Origin: Microbacterium aerolatum
GTDB lineage: Bacteria; Actinomycetota; Actinomycetes; Actinomycetales; Microbacteriaceae
DNA: 64,000 nt
NCBI RefSeq assembly: GCF_007988825.1
Contig: NZ_BJUW01000003.1
Location: 264,431-328,430 of the forward strand
Direction of reading: 5' to 3'
The translations under genes were made by a program, and so were the position numbers. Positions 8,316 to 16,335 of this stretch are shown here, piece after piece; position 1 is the first letter of the stretch, and each line of letters opens with the position of its first letter. The notes below the pieces were generated by a model. That model worked only from the letters and a program-made list of their open reading frames with translations. It did not search any database and was not told the DNA's origin.

Positions 8316-9386
8316 TCACGGCTCGGTGGTGTCCCAGACGCCGGTGGCGAGGAAACGGTCGAGGCGCGCCCGGTGCGGCGCGAGGTCCCAGCCCCGCTCC
8401 GCCACCCAGTCGTCCGAGTAGTAGGTGCCCGCGTAGCGGGCGCCGCCGTCGCAGATCAGCGTCACGACGCTGCCGGTCCGGCCCTCGGCGCGCATCCGGG
8501 CGATGAGCTGGAACGCCCCGACGAGGTTCGTGCCGGTGGATCCGCCTGCCCAGTGCAGCGTGCGCTCCTTGAGCAGCCGGATGGCGGCGACGGATGCGGC
8601 ATCCGGGATCTGCAGCATCTCGTCGATCACGCCCGGGACGAACGACGGCTCGACGCGCGGCCGGCCGATGCCCTCGATGCGGCTCGGCATCCCTGTCGTG
8701 TAGTCCGCAGCTCCGGTGCTCCATCCGCCGTAGAACGCCGATCCCTCCGGGTCGACGACAGCGACGCGAGTCGGATGCTGGCGGTAGCGGACGTACCGGC
8801 CGAAGGTCGCGCTGGTGCCACCGGTGCCGGCACCGACCACGATCCACTCCGGGATCGGATGCCGTTCGCGCTCGAGCTGGTTGAACACGCTCTCGGCGAT
8901 GTTGTTGTTGCCGCGCCAGTCGGTCGCGCGCTCGGCGTAGGTGAACTGGTCGAGGTAGTGCCCGCCGCACTCGGAGGCGAGCCGCTCGGCCTCGCCGTAC
9001 ATCTCCGGCGCGCGGTCGACGAAGTGACAGCGTCCGCCGTAGAACTCGATCAGCTCGATCTTCTCCGGGCTGGTGGAGCGCGGTACGACGGTGATGAAGT
9101 CGAGTCCCAGCATCCGGGCGAAGTAGGCCTCAGAGACGGCGGTCGATCCGCTGGACGCCTCTACGAGGGTGGTGTTCTCGTGAATGCGACCGTTCACGAG
9201 CCCGTACAGCACGAGCGAGCGGGCCAGACGGTGCTTGAGGGAGCCGGTGGGATGCACCGACTCGTCCTTCAGATACAGATCGATGCCCCACTGGGGCGGC
9301 AGCGGGAACACGTGCAGATGCGTGTCAGCGCTGCGGTTGGCGTCGGCCTCCAGCAGGGCGATCGCGTTGCTGGCCCAGGACATCAT
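8316..9386 (-). CDS. cds1: PLP-dependent cysteine desulfhydrase, Cds1-like
   Basis: A 356-residue fold-type II PLP enzyme of the cysteine synthase superfamily. The PLP lysine is K51 in [10 protein letters not shown], the substrate loop is ASSGST, and the phosphate loop is GAGTGGTSA. The [12 protein letters not shown] start and GGWSTGAAD segment resemble mycobacterial Cds1, which degrades L-cysteine to sulfide, pyruvate and ammonia. I chose the ATG at 9386 because it forms an ATGA overlap with the stop of the upstream gene (9383-9385); ATG 9383 follows directly and cannot be excluded. It is translationally coupled to the small membrane protein upstream. Confidence 0.82.
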   Translation of the reverse strand: MMSWASNAIALLEADANRSADTHLHVFPLPPQWGIDLYLKDESVHPTGSLKHRLARSLVLYGLVNGRIHENTTLVEASSGSTAVSEAYFARMLGLDFITVVPRSTSPEKIELIEFYGGRCHFVDRAPEMYGEAERLASECGGHYLDQFTYAERATDWRGNNNIAESVFNQLERERHPIPEWIVVGAGTGGTSATFGRYVRYRQHPTRVAVVDPEGSAFYGGWSTGAADYTTGMPSRIEGIGRPRVEPSFVPGVIDEMLQIPDAASVAAIRLLKERTLHWAGGSTGTNLVGAFQLIARMRAEGRTGSVVTLICDGGARYAGTYYSDDWVAERGWDLAPHRARLDRFLATGVWDTTEP

Positions 9387-9637
9387 CCGAGGCCGGACTG
9401 CGCCGCCTGCCACGCGATGACTCCGACGGCCGCTGCAGCGAGCACCAGGATCACGATCACCGGGACGAACCAGCGCGCCCTCTGCCTTTGTTGACGGACC
9501 ACCGGTGCCGGCTTGGTGAGCGGGCCGGGCGCCGGTGAGGGGCGATCGGTCAGGTCTGCCACCGGCGGCGGCGAATCCGTCTCGGCGTCATCGCGCTCGT
9601 CGGGCGTCCGGCTGGAAGTGGGATCAGCGTCGACCAT
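9383..9637 (-). CDS. Small single-helix membrane protein
   Basis: An 84-residue protein with a Pro/Asp/Thr-rich disordered N-terminal half (1-45), a basic stop (RQQRQRARW) and one transmembrane helix at about 52-75. I do not recognise a family. Its stop codon overlaps the start of the Cds1-like gene by four bases, and it begins 29 bases after the GntR gene, so it is probably read through as part of the ribokinase-GntR run or from a weak internal promoter. A role as a membrane anchor for its coupled neighbour is possible but has no direct support. Confidence 0.65.
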   Translation of the reverse strand: MVDADPTSSRTPDERDDAETDSPPPVADLTDRPSPAPGPLTKPAPVVRQQRQRARWFVPVIVILVLAAAAVGVIAWQAAQSGLG

Positions 9638-9666
9638 CGTCGTCCTCTCCGAGGCGCGTGGTCACC

Positions 9667-10488
9667 TCAGACAGAGACTGTACCCGCCCTCGACGTGCCA
9701 CCGGTGCCATCGACATGCAGAAGCGAGGCCTGGGACTGCTCTTGACGCAGCCGGAACTCGAATCTCGACCGGTCGCCGCGGTGCAGCGCGATGAAGTACT
9801 CGATCGGGGTGCCGGAGGCATCGCGGCTGATGCTGCGCAGCCGCAGCAGCGCCGAACCGGCGCTGACGCCCAGGTGCTGAGCGTGATCGTGCGTCGCGAC
9901 GGTCGCCTCTGCGGATCGCACGCCGTCGGTGGCCTGGATGCCGTGATCGGCGAGCAGTCGGTAGAGGGATGCCTCGGACAGGTCGACCCCGAGGGTGACG
10001 GCGCCGACGGCATCCGGCATCCACGTCGTCGAAAGCGACCACGGTTCCCCGTCCACGTGCCGGAGCCGCTCGAGGGCGATCACGGGTGAGCCGACGGGGA
10101 CCTCGAGGGCGGCCGCGACCTCGGCGTCGGCATCCTCCCGCTCGTGGCGCAGGATGTCGCTGTGCACGTGACCGCCGCGCTGTTCCACGTCGTCGTAGAG
10201 ACCGATCAGGGTGTGCACGAGCGACTCGCTGGTACGCGGGCGGGAGACGAAGGTGCCCTTGCCCTTGACGCGCTCGACCATGCCCTCGTGCTCGAGCTGC
10301 GCCAGCGCCTGCCGCACCACGGTGCGGGAGATGCCGTACCGCTCGCACAGTCGGTGCTCGCCGGGGAGTGGGTCGCCTGGCTGCAGCCCGTCGCGCTCGA
10401 TCCCGTCGATGATGAGCTGTCGCAGCTGGTCGTACATGGGCGCTGCAGAGTGCCGGTCGATCGCGTCTTCGCCGCGCTGCGCCGACAT
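9667..10488 (-). CDS. GntR/HutC-type regulator with UTRA domain
   Basis: A 273-residue repressor-type protein. The N-terminal winged helix (about 14-82) has the GntR signature (QPGDPLPGEHRLCERYGISRT), and the C-terminal 150 residues form a UTRA ligand-binding fold with the typical RLRHVDGEPW strand. HutC-group regulators sense small sugars or sugar phosphates. It is the third gene of an rbsK-rbsD-gntR operon, starting directly after the rbsD stop, so its ligand is likely ribose-like. I propose it binds the CCTGTAATNACAAG-like sites at this operon and at three other sugar promoters in the window. Confidence 0.9.
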   Translation of the reverse strand: MSAQRGEDAIDRHSAAPMYDQLRQLIIDGIERDGLQPGDPLPGEHRLCERYGISRTVVRQALAQLEHEGMVERVKGKGTFVSRPRTSESLVHTLIGLYDDVEQRGGHVHSDILRHEREDADAEVAAALEVPVGSPVIALERLRHVDGEPWSLSTTWMPDAVGAVTLGVDLSEASLYRLLADHGIQATDGVRSAEATVATHDHAQHLGVSAGSALLRLRSISRDASGTPIEYFIALHRGDRSRFEFRLRQEQSQASLLHVDGTGGTSRAGTVSV

Positions 10489-10887
10489 CTAGTACGCCAC
10501 CCCTGCGTGCAGGATGACGTTGGCGTACGGCGTGAACTCACCCGACCGGATGAACGCGCGCGCATCGTGCGTGCGCTTCTTGAACTCCACGTGCGGCACG
10601 AGCTCGATCTCGATGCCGGGGAGCCTCTCGCGCAGCTGGGCCAGCACCTCGGGGCTGTGGTCGGCAACCTCGGCCGACACGGTCGCGCCCTCGACCACCA
10701 TCTCGGCCAGCACGGTGTCGAGCACGTCGAAGAACGCCGGGGCGCCGGGGCGATAGGCGAGATCGATCCGCTCGGAAGCGGGCGGGATCGGCAACCCCGC
10801 ATCCGTCACCACGATGAGATCGGTGTGGCCGGTCTCGCTGATGACCCGCGAGAGCGCCGGGTTGATCGTCGTCGAGGTCTTTCGCAT
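10489..10887 (-). CDS. rbsD: D-ribose pyranase RbsD
   Basis: A 132-residue sugar mutarotase that interconverts pyranose and furanose forms of ribose so that ribokinase receives the furanose. It shows INPALSRVISETGHTD at the N-terminus with the conserved active-site His in GHTD, IVVTDAGLPIP, and the C-terminal tail RSGEFTPYANVIL typical of RbsD. Length is close to the 139 residues of E. coli RbsD. It lies between ribokinase (12 bases upstream) and the GntR regulator (no gap), which supports a ribose or ribose-like substrate. Confidence 0.93.
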   Translation of the reverse strand: MRKTSTTINPALSRVISETGHTDLIVVTDAGLPIPPASERIDLAYRPGAPAFFDVLDTVLAEMVVEGATVSAEVADHSPEVLAQLRERLPGIEIELVPHVEFKKRTHDARAFIRSGEFTPYANVILHAGVAY

Positions 10888-10899
10888 GGTGACTCCTGA

Positions 10900-11859
10900 T
10901 CAGGAAGCGCGCGCGGCGCTCGGCTGGGCGAGGAACGCGTCGACATCGGCGCGGACGGGAAGGCTGGGAGAGGCTCCGTACTTCGTGACCGTGAGCGCTC
11001 CTGCGGCCGTGGCCAGGCGGACGGCATCGGTCAGCGTCGCACCGTTCGCCAGCGCGGCACCGAGGTACCCGGCGTAGGCGTCACCGGCTGCGGTGGTGTC
11101 CACGGCCTCGACCGGCATCGGCGGAACGATGGTGCTGCCCTCGGCGGTCACGACGCAGGAGCCCTGCGCGGCGAGGGTGATGACGGCCGCGGCGACGCCC
11201 TGGTCGAGGAACCAGCGTCCGGCCTGTTCGGCGGTGGCGGCATCCGTCACCTCGATGCCGCTGAGCACCGATGCCTCCGTCTCGTTCGGCGTGACGATGT
11301 CGATGCTTCGCCACACCTCGGCGGGAAGGGGCGCTGCAGGTGCCGGATCGAGGATGACGGTGAAGCCGAGCTCCTGTCCGCGTGAGGTGATGTGCGTGGT
11401 GAGCGCCGACGGCGTCTCGAGCTGGGTCAGCAGGACGGATGCCGTGCCCGCGAGGTCATCCAGCGCCGCGTCGATCTGCGCGGTGTTGAGCTCGGCGTTC
11501 GCGAGCGGGACCATGACGATGTCGTTCTGCGCCGAGGCGTCCACCCGGATGTGGGCGATGCCGGTCGGTCCGGGGACGGTGCGCAGGTGCGTGAGATCGA
11601 CGCCGGCGTCCGTCAGGCCGTCGACGATGAGGTCGTGGAACAGGTCGTCGCCCACGCAGCCGACGAAACTGGTGCGGGCGCCGGCGCGTCCGGCTGCGAC
11701 CGCCTGGTTGGCGCCCTTGCCGCCGAGGAACAGTGTGAACTGATCACCGAGGATGGTCTCGCCCCTGGCGGGGAGGCGCTGGGAGAACGTGGTCACATCC
11801 GCTGTGACGCTTCCGACGATGACGACGCCGGTGCGTCCTTCAGTGGGGGAGGCGGGCAT
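10900..11859 (-). CDS. rbsK: Ribokinase
   Basis: A 319-residue PfkB-family kinase that phosphorylates the C5 hydroxyl of ribose. The first signature GGKGANQAVAAGRAG and the second signature DTTAAGDAYAG are both present; the latter holds the catalytic Asp. The N-terminal VGSVTADVT and the anion-hole glycines follow the ribokinase pattern. It is the first gene of a minus-strand operon with rbsD and the GntR regulator. Two putative operators lie between it and the divergent transaldolase gene. No ribose-specific importer is adjacent; the RbsABC-type importer at 20.3 kb has the same operator and might serve it. Confidence 0.93.
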   Translation of the reverse strand: MPASPTEGRTGVVIVGSVTADVTTFSQRLPARGETILGDQFTLFLGGKGANQAVAAGRAGARTSFVGCVGDDLFHDLIVDGLTDAGVDLTHLRTVPGPTGIAHIRVDASAQNDIVMVPLANAELNTAQIDAALDDLAGTASVLLTQLETPSALTTHITSRGQELGFTVILDPAPAAPLPAEVWRSIDIVTPNETEASVLSGIEVTDAATAEQAGRWFLDQGVAAAVITLAAQGSCVVTAEGSTIVPPMPVEAVDTTAAGDAYAGYLGAALANGATLTDAVRLATAAGALTVTKYGASPSLPVRADVDAFLAQPSAARAS

Positions 11860-11883
11860 GGGGCTCCTTTGACTTCGCCGGTT

Positions 11884-11925
11884 CCTGTCATTACATTAGC
11901 CGAATCCGCACCTGTAACGACAGGT
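11884..11925. promoter_or_regulatory. Two putative GntR operators between rbsK and transaldolase
   Basis: CCTGTCATTACAT (11884-11896) and ACCTGTAACGACAGGT (11910-11925) lie in the 98-base divergent intergenic region. The second is a near-perfect palindrome around CCTGTAACGACAGG. The pair would let one regulator control both directions. The same motif family occurs at 2797, 20118 and 28775. Confidence 0.6.
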
Positions 11926-11957
11926 TGCGCCTCCCTCCGTTCCCGAGGAGTCCTCCC

Positions 11958-12626
11958 ATGTCTTCTGCTGCCATCGCTCCGCGCCTGTACGTCGACAGCG
12001 CCGACCTCGACCGGGTCTCGCGGCTGCTGCGCGCCGGCGTCGTGCACGGCGTGACGACGAACCCGACGATCCTCGAGCGGGGCGGGCGCACGGCGGCGGA
12101 GATCCCCGACCTCTACGCGCGATGGGAGGGCGAGGGCGCCCGCGAGATCTTCTTCCAGACCTGGGGTGCGTCGCGCTCGGACCTGCTCCGCAACGCCGAC
12201 ACGATCCGCGCGCTCGGTGAGCGGGTGGCGGTGAAGGTTCCGGCCACCGCCGAGGGATTCGCCGCGGCATCCGCTCTCGTCGCTGACGGGGCGAGCGTGC
12301 TCGTGACGGCCGTGTACTCGGCGGGGCAGGCGCTCGCCGCTGCGAGCATCGGTGCGCGGTACATCGCGCCGTACCTGGGCCGCCTGCGCGATGCCGGCGT
12401 CGACGGCGATGCGCTGATCGCGCGGATGCAGGAGGTCTGCGCCGGCAGCGAGACCAACGTCCTCGCGGCGAGCCTCCGCTCGGCCGATGACATCGTGTCG
12501 CTGCGGCTGGCGGGCGTGCCCTACTTCACCGCAGCACCGGATGTGCTCGACGAGCTGCTGTTCCATGAGGTCAGCGACAGCTCGGCGGCCGAGTTCGAGG
12601 CCGCGATGGGGCGCATCGGGGCCTAG
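11958..12626 (+). CDS. Transaldolase-family protein (FSA-like)
   Basis: A 222-residue class I aldolase of the short transaldolase/fructose-6-phosphate aldolase group. The N-terminal YVDSADLD, the TNPT motif (34-37) and the Schiff-base lysine K93 (VAVKVPAT) are clear. The start has GAGGAG eight bases upstream; an in-frame TTG at 11925 would run through the second operator and is unlikely. It is divergent from ribokinase, with shared operators. It could cleave or join a keto-sugar phosphate in the pentose branch; the exact reaction (transaldolase or simple aldolase) cannot be read from sequence. Confidence 0.87.
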   Translation: MSSAAIAPRLYVDSADLDRVSRLLRAGVVHGVTTNPTILERGGRTAAEIPDLYARWEGEGAREIFFQTWGASRSDLLRNADTIRALGERVAVKVPATAEGFAAASALVADGASVLVTAVYSAGQALAAASIGARYIAPYLGRLRDAGVDGDALIARMQEVCAGSETNVLAASLRSADDIVSLRLAGVPYFTAAPDVLDELLFHEVSDSSAAEFEAAMGRIGA

Positions 12627-12720
12627 GCGGGGCCGGCTCAGCGGCCGGTGCGCGCCATCTTGTGACACACGCGGCATCGATCGATGGCGCGGATGCTGAG
12701 AAGTGTCGCGAGGCGGCCGG

Positions 12721-13398
12721 TCAGGCGGTCGCGGCCTGACGCAACCAGCGCTCGACGCCGGCGATGTGCGCCGTGGCGAGCGATGTCGCCAGGTTCGGAT
12801 CGCGCTGCGCGATCGCGTCGGCGATGGCCCGGTGCTCGGACAGCGTACGCTCGACAGCGCCCTGCTCTGTGAGTCCGCGCCACACCCGCGCGCGCACGGT
12901 CTGGCCACTCAGGCTCTCGATGAGGCTCGCGAGGTAAGTGTTGCCGGCCATCTGAACGATCTCGCGGTGGAAGCGGATGTCGTGGTCGACGAGGTCGTCG
13001 ATCGTCACGTCGGCGTCGAGCGATGCCAGCTCGGTCTCGAGTGCGGCGACGGCCTCATCGGTGCCGAGGGTCGCGGCAAGGCCCGTGGCCTGCGACTCGA
13101 GCATGCGCCGAACCGCGAAGATCTCGAGCAGCGAGTCGTCGTCGTGCATGTCGGCGACGAAGGAGACCGCCTCCAGCAGCAGGTGGGGCTCGAGGCTGGT
13201 CACGTACGTGCCGTCGCCGCGGCGCACGTCGAGAACGCGGATGACCTCGAGCGCCTTCACCGCTTCGCGCATCGAGTTGCGGGAGAGGCCGAGTCGTTCG
13301 GAGAGCTCTTTCTCGGGCGGCAGGCGATCGCCGGGGGAGAGCTCGCCGGACACGATCATCGCCTTGATCTTCTCGATAGCCTCGTCGGTGACTGCCAT
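12721..13398 (-). CDS. FadR-type GntR regulator of the L-fucose genes
   Basis: A 225-residue regulator with an N-terminal GntR winged helix (SPGDRLPPEKELSERLGLSRNSMREA) and a C-terminal all-helical FCD domain carrying the metal or ligand histidines in HDIRFHREIVQMAGN and SEHRAI. I prefer the ATG at 13398: a TAGGAT box on the minus strand (13406-13411) lies seven bases upstream, giving a leaderless message, whereas the other ATG at 13407 overlaps that box. It is divergent from the fuconolactonase-like gene. The shared sequence TCGGATGTCT at this promoter and at 16267-16276 makes it the likely regulator of the whole fucose cluster. Confidence 0.88.
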   Translation of the reverse strand: MAVTDEAIEKIKAMIVSGELSPGDRLPPEKELSERLGLSRNSMREAVKALEVIRVLDVRRGDGTYVTSLEPHLLLEAVSFVADMHDDDSLLEIFAVRRMLESQATGLAATLGTDEAVAALETELASLDADVTIDDLVDHDIRFHREIVQMAGNTYLASLIESLSGQTVRARVWRGLTEQGAVERTLSEHRAIADAIAQRDPNLATSLATAHIAGVERWLRQAATA

Positions 13399-13405
13399 AT
13401 CCGTC

Positions 13406-13440
13406 ATCCTAGCGATTGGTCGGATGTCTGAGGCAGGATG
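13406..13440. promoter_or_regulatory. Divergent promoter and operator, FadR gene / lactonase gene
   Basis: The minus-strand TAGGAT box (13406-13411) serves the regulator. TCGGATGTCT (13420-13429) is exactly repeated in inverted orientation at 16267-16276 between the FAH and L-fuconate dehydratase genes. A CAGGAT box lies six bases before the lactonase ATG at 13446. The shared 10-mer between two divergent promoters of one pathway is best read as an operator. Confidence 0.55.
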
Positions 13441-13445
13441 GTGGG

Positions 13446-14312
13446 ATGCGTGTTCTCGACTCTCACCTGCACCTCTGGGACCCGGAGATCCTCGACTACG
13501 CCTGGCTGGAGGGTGATCTGAATGCGGCGTTCGCCGCAGCAGAGTTGGCCGAGGATCAGCTCGAGGACGTCACGCAGCAGGCCGCAGTGTTCGTGCAGGC
13601 CGAACCCCACCACAGACAGGCGCTCGACGAGGTGCGCTGGGTCGACTCGATCGCCGACGCCGTCGGTGTGGTCGCGATCGTGGCAGGCGCCCGGCTGCAT
13701 CGCCGAAGGAAGCTCGTCGCGCACCTCGACGCTCTGGCCGCGCACCCGCGGGTCGTGGGTGTTCGGCATCTTCTCCAGGGCGAGCGCGACGGATTCGCTC
13801 GGCGTACATCATTCATCCAGGGCGCTCGCGAGGTGGCCGCGCGCGGCCTGAGCTTCGACGCCTGTGTGCGCGCCCATCAGATTCCCGACGTCACGGCCCT
13901 TGCCGAGGCCGTCCCGGAACTGCGCATGGCGCTCGACCATCTCGGCAAGCCGGCCATCGGCGCACCGGAGGCTCCGCTGGCGCCGAGTGCTGAGTGGATC
14001 CGTGACCTGCGCGAACTGGCAGCCCACCCTCAGGTGTCCGTCAAACTCTCGGGTCTTCCGGCGGAGTCCGCGGGGCGCATCGATGAGGGCCAGATGGAAC
14101 CGTTCCTGGATGCTGCCGTCGACGCCTTCGGCGAGGAGCGGCTGATGTGGGGCAGCGACTGGCCGGTGTCGTCGGTGGATGACGGCTCCTACTACTGCCC
14201 CGGCAATCGCGACGACTGGTGCCACACCGTCGCCGACTGGGCACGGGATCGCGGCCTCGACGTCGACGCGATCATGTGGGACAACGCCGCGCGCTTCTAC
14301 CGGGTCGCGTAG
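13446..14312 (+). CDS. Amidohydrolase, L-fuconolactonase-like
   Basis: A 288-residue COG3618 amidohydrolase that would open L-fucono-lactone to L-fuconate. The N-terminal HLHLWDP gives the two metal-site histidines. Further metal or catalytic positions are in DHLGKP, SVKLSG and the C-terminal WGSDWPVS aspartate motif, all in the order seen in fuconolactonases and rhamnono-lactonases. I chose the ATG at 13446; an upstream GTG at 13416 adds ten residues but overlaps the proposed operator. Placement next to the other five fucose enzymes supports the specific substrate. Confidence 0.86.
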   Translation: MRVLDSHLHLWDPEILDYAWLEGDLNAAFAAAELAEDQLEDVTQQAAVFVQAEPHHRQALDEVRWVDSIADAVGVVAIVAGARLHRRRKLVAHLDALAAHPRVVGVRHLLQGERDGFARRTSFIQGAREVAARGLSFDACVRAHQIPDVTALAEAVPELRMALDHLGKPAIGAPEAPLAPSAEWIRDLRELAAHPQVSVKLSGLPAESAGRIDEGQMEPFLDAAVDAFGEERLMWGSDWPVSSVDDGSYYCPGNRDDWCHTVADWARDRGLDVDAIMWDNAARFYRVA

Positions 14313-14329
14313 CGGGTGCGGGGAGGGCC

Positions 14330-14542
14330 GGCTTCGACTCCGGCGCTGCGCGCCTCCGCTCAACGACCCGCGTGGGACCGAAACTGTTGCGGGTCGTTGA
14401 GCGAGCGTCAGCGAGACGAAACGGGGTGAGCGAGGAGCCGGAGGCGACGAGTCGAAGCCTGGTCTTCCCCCGCGGCTTCGACTCGCTCCGCTCGCTCACC
14501 CCGTTTCGTCTCCGGCGCTCCGCGCCTGCGCTCAACGACCCG
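14330..14542. repeat. Three family A repeats in alternating orientation
   Basis: 14330-14372 is a short copy lacking the middle section, 14389-14459 is a full copy in the opposite orientation, and 14474-14542 is a full copy in the first orientation. Together they fill most of the 270-base gap between the convergent lactonase and SDR genes; I see no gene in this stretch. Each full copy carries an internal palindrome around the CGTTTCGTCT core. Confidence 0.87.
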
Positions 14543-14582
14543 TGAGAGGCGAACTCAACGGTTCACGTCGAGCCCCCCCGAC

Positions 14583-15368
14583 CTACTCGGCGCGCAGGCG
14601 CAGCTGCGCCATGCCTCCGTCGACCTCGATGAACGTGCCCGTCGTCGAGCCCGCGGCCGGCGACACCAGGTACGCCACGGCAGCGGCGACCTCGTCGGGG
14701 CTGACCAGCCGGCCGTGCGGCTGCCGCGCCTCGAGCGCCGCGCGCTCGGCACCGGGGTCATCCGCCTGGTCGAGCAGACGCCCGACCCACGGGGTGTCCG
14801 CAGTTCCGGGGTTCACGGCGTTCACGCGGATGCCCTCGCGCAGGTGATCGGCGGCCATCGCGCGGGTGAGTGCCGAGACGGCCCCCTTGGACGCCGAATA
14901 CAGGGCGCGCTGCGGCAGGCCGGTGGTGGACGCGATGGATGCCGTGTTGCACACCGCCGCCGCGGGCGACCGGCGCAGCCACGGCAGTGCGGCCGAGGTG
15001 ACGCGAGCGATGCCGGTGACGTTGACCGACAGCACACGTGCCCACTCGTCGTCTTCGTTCGCGCTGATGTCGCCGACCGATCCGATGCCCGCGTTGTTCA
15101 CGACGATGTCGATGCGGCCGAACTTCTCCGCAACGGCCGCGACCGCGGCATCCACGCTTGCGCGATCCGAGACGTCCGCGGTGAACGCGGCGAAGCGCTC
15201 ATCGGCGCCCGCGATGTCGCGGTCGAGCACGGCGATCTGCGCGCCGTCCTCATGCAGACGGGCGGCGATCGCCGCACCGATGCCGGATGCGCCCCCTGTG
15301 ACGATCGCGACGAGTCCGTCGAGCGCCGGTCCCTGAGCCTGTCGAAGGGTCACTTCGACGCCTCCCAT
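14583..15368 (-). CDS. SDR, 2-keto-3-deoxy-L-fuconate dehydrogenase-like
   Basis: A 261-residue short-chain dehydrogenase with TGGASGIG, NNAGI, a serine in NTASIAS and the YSASKGA catalytic motif. In the oxidative fucose route an SDR converts 2-keto-3-deoxy-L-fuconate to the 2,4-diketo acid, the substrate of the adjacent FAH-family hydrolase, so this assignment rests on context. The N-terminus is odd: residues 8-14 (LRQAQGP) are encoded by a family B repeat, and the start at 15368 overlaps the 3' end of the upstream gene by 19 bases. No better in-frame ATG precedes the Rossmann strand VAIVTGG. Confidence 0.85.
   Translation of the reverse strand: MGGVEVTLRQAQGPALDGLVAIVTGGASGIGAAIAARLHEDGAQIAVLDRDIAGADERFAAFTADVSDRASVDAAVAAVAEKFGRIDIVVNNAGIGSVGDISANEDDEWARVLSVNVTGIARVTSAALPWLRRSPAAAVCNTASIASTTGLPQRALYSASKGAVSALTRAMAADHLREGIRVNAVNPGTADTPWVGRLLDQADDPGAERAALEARQPHGRLVSPDEVAAAVAYLVSPAAGSTTGTFIEVDGGMAQLRLRAE
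15328..15352 (-). repeat. Family B repeat across a gene junction
   Basis: GGTCCCTGAGCCTGTCGAAG followed by GGTCA spans the stop codon of the FAH gene (TGA, 15350-15352, supplied by the repeat) and the N-terminal codons of the downstream SDR, where it reads TLRQAQGP. Other copies lie at 19163, 42667, 57812 and 63406. Confidence 0.85.
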
Positions 15369-16210
15369 GCCACGAACTCCTGACGCTGATGCCCGAGCCC
15401 GTCGATTTCGATGTCGACGACATCGCCGTCGGCCAGGTACGGGTACTTGCCCGACAGGGCCACGCCCTGCGGGGTGCCGGTGAGGATGAGATCGCCGGGC
15501 TCGAGTGTCACATACTGCGACAGGTGGTGCACGATCGTGCGCACGTCGAAGATCATGTCCGAGGTGTTCGAGTCCTGACGGGGCTCGCCGTTGACGAAGC
15601 TGCGGAGATTCAGGTTGTCGACGTCGACCTCATCGGGGGTGACGAGCCAAGGACCCGTCGGGTTGAAGCCCGCCGCGATCTTTCCCTTCGACCACTGCCC
15701 GCCCGAGACCGCCATCTGGAAGTCGCGCTCGGAGACGTCGTTCGCCGTGACATAGCCGGCGATGTGCGCATCGGCCTCCTCCGGCGAATCGAGGTACGCG
15801 GCGCGGGCGCCGATGACGATGCCGAGCTCGACCTCCCAGTCGGTCTTCTCGCTCCCGCGCGGAATGGTCACGGCGTCGTTCGGGCCGACCACGGTGTTCG
15901 GCGTCTTCAGGAAGATGATCGGGATCTTCGGCGGTTCGGAACCCGACTCCGCCGCGTGCGCGGCGTAGTTCATGCCGATGCAGATGACCGCGCTCGGCCG
16001 GGCGATCGGAGCGCCGATGCGCAGGTCCGCGGCATTCTCGAGCTCGGGCAGCTCTCCGGCCGACAGCGCCTCGGCGACGCGAGACCGGAAGTCGCCCGAG
16101 AGGAAGTCCCCGTTGACATCGGATGTAACGGGGCGCAGGTCGAGGTGGCGGTCGCCCTCGACCAGGACGGGAATCTCGGATCCAGGGGCGCCAAGCCGCG
16201 CGAACTTCAT
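15350..16210 (-). CDS. FAH-family 2,4-diketo-3-deoxy-L-fuconate hydrolase
   Basis: A 286-residue fumarylacetoacetate-hydrolase-family protein. The C-terminal domain shows IGMNYAAHAAE, the metal-binding acidic residues in DWEVELGIVIG and VTANDVSERDFQ, and the late LTGTPQGVA motif. In the non-phosphorylating L-fucose pathway a member of this family cleaves 2,4-diketo-3-deoxy-L-fuconate to pyruvate and L-lactate. It is the first gene of a minus-strand pair with the SDR and is divergent from L-fuconate dehydratase, sharing an overlapping promoter region. Automatic annotation often calls such proteins ureidoglycolate lyase; the context argues against that. Confidence 0.88.
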   Translation of the reverse strand: MKFARLGAPGSEIPVLVEGDRHLDLRPVTSDVNGDFLSGDFRSRVAEALSAGELPELENAADLRIGAPIARPSAVICIGMNYAAHAAESGSEPPKIPIIFLKTPNTVVGPNDAVTIPRGSEKTDWEVELGIVIGARAAYLDSPEEADAHIAGYVTANDVSERDFQMAVSGGQWSKGKIAAGFNPTGPWLVTPDEVDVDNLNLRSFVNGEPRQDSNTSDMIFDVRTIVHHLSQYVTLEPGDLILTGTPQGVALSGKYPYLADGDVVDIEIDGLGHQRQEFVAWEASK

Positions 16211-16256
16211 GGTTCTCCTACCTCGTTGGGGAGCCGCCGTCGGGCGGCATGTCTGA

Positions 16257-16286
16257 TTGACAGTATAGACATCCGATGTTTACACT
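16257..16286. promoter_or_regulatory. Overlapping divergent promoters with fucose operator
   Basis: On the plus strand TTGACA (16257-16262) and TACACT (16281-16286) are 18 bases apart. On the minus strand TATACT (16262-16267) has TTGGAG 17 bases upstream. Between and within both lies AGACATCCGA (16267-16276), the reverse complement of TCGGATGTCT found at the regulator's own promoter. A protein bound here would block both promoters. Confidence 0.65.
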
Positions 16287-16335
16287 CCAAGGGATCCGTG
16301 CAGGAACTTCGTGCTGCACGCAGGAGAGGACCGCC

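Noticed and set aside
12627..12720. A small gene or clear terminator between the transaldolase and FadR genes
   Set aside because: I see only a short 5-bp GC dyad and a CATCGATCGATG palindrome, without a start codon and ribosome binding site or a convincing stem, so I left the 94-base gap unassigned.
12721..13407. ATG at 13407 as the start of the FadR-type regulator
   Set aside because: It overlaps the minus-strand TAGGAT box. The ATG nine bases further in has normal leaderless spacing, so I placed the start at 13398.
15350..16210. Ureidoglycolate lyase in purine breakdown
   Set aside because: No allantoin or purine genes are nearby, while all other enzymes of oxidative fucose breakdown are.
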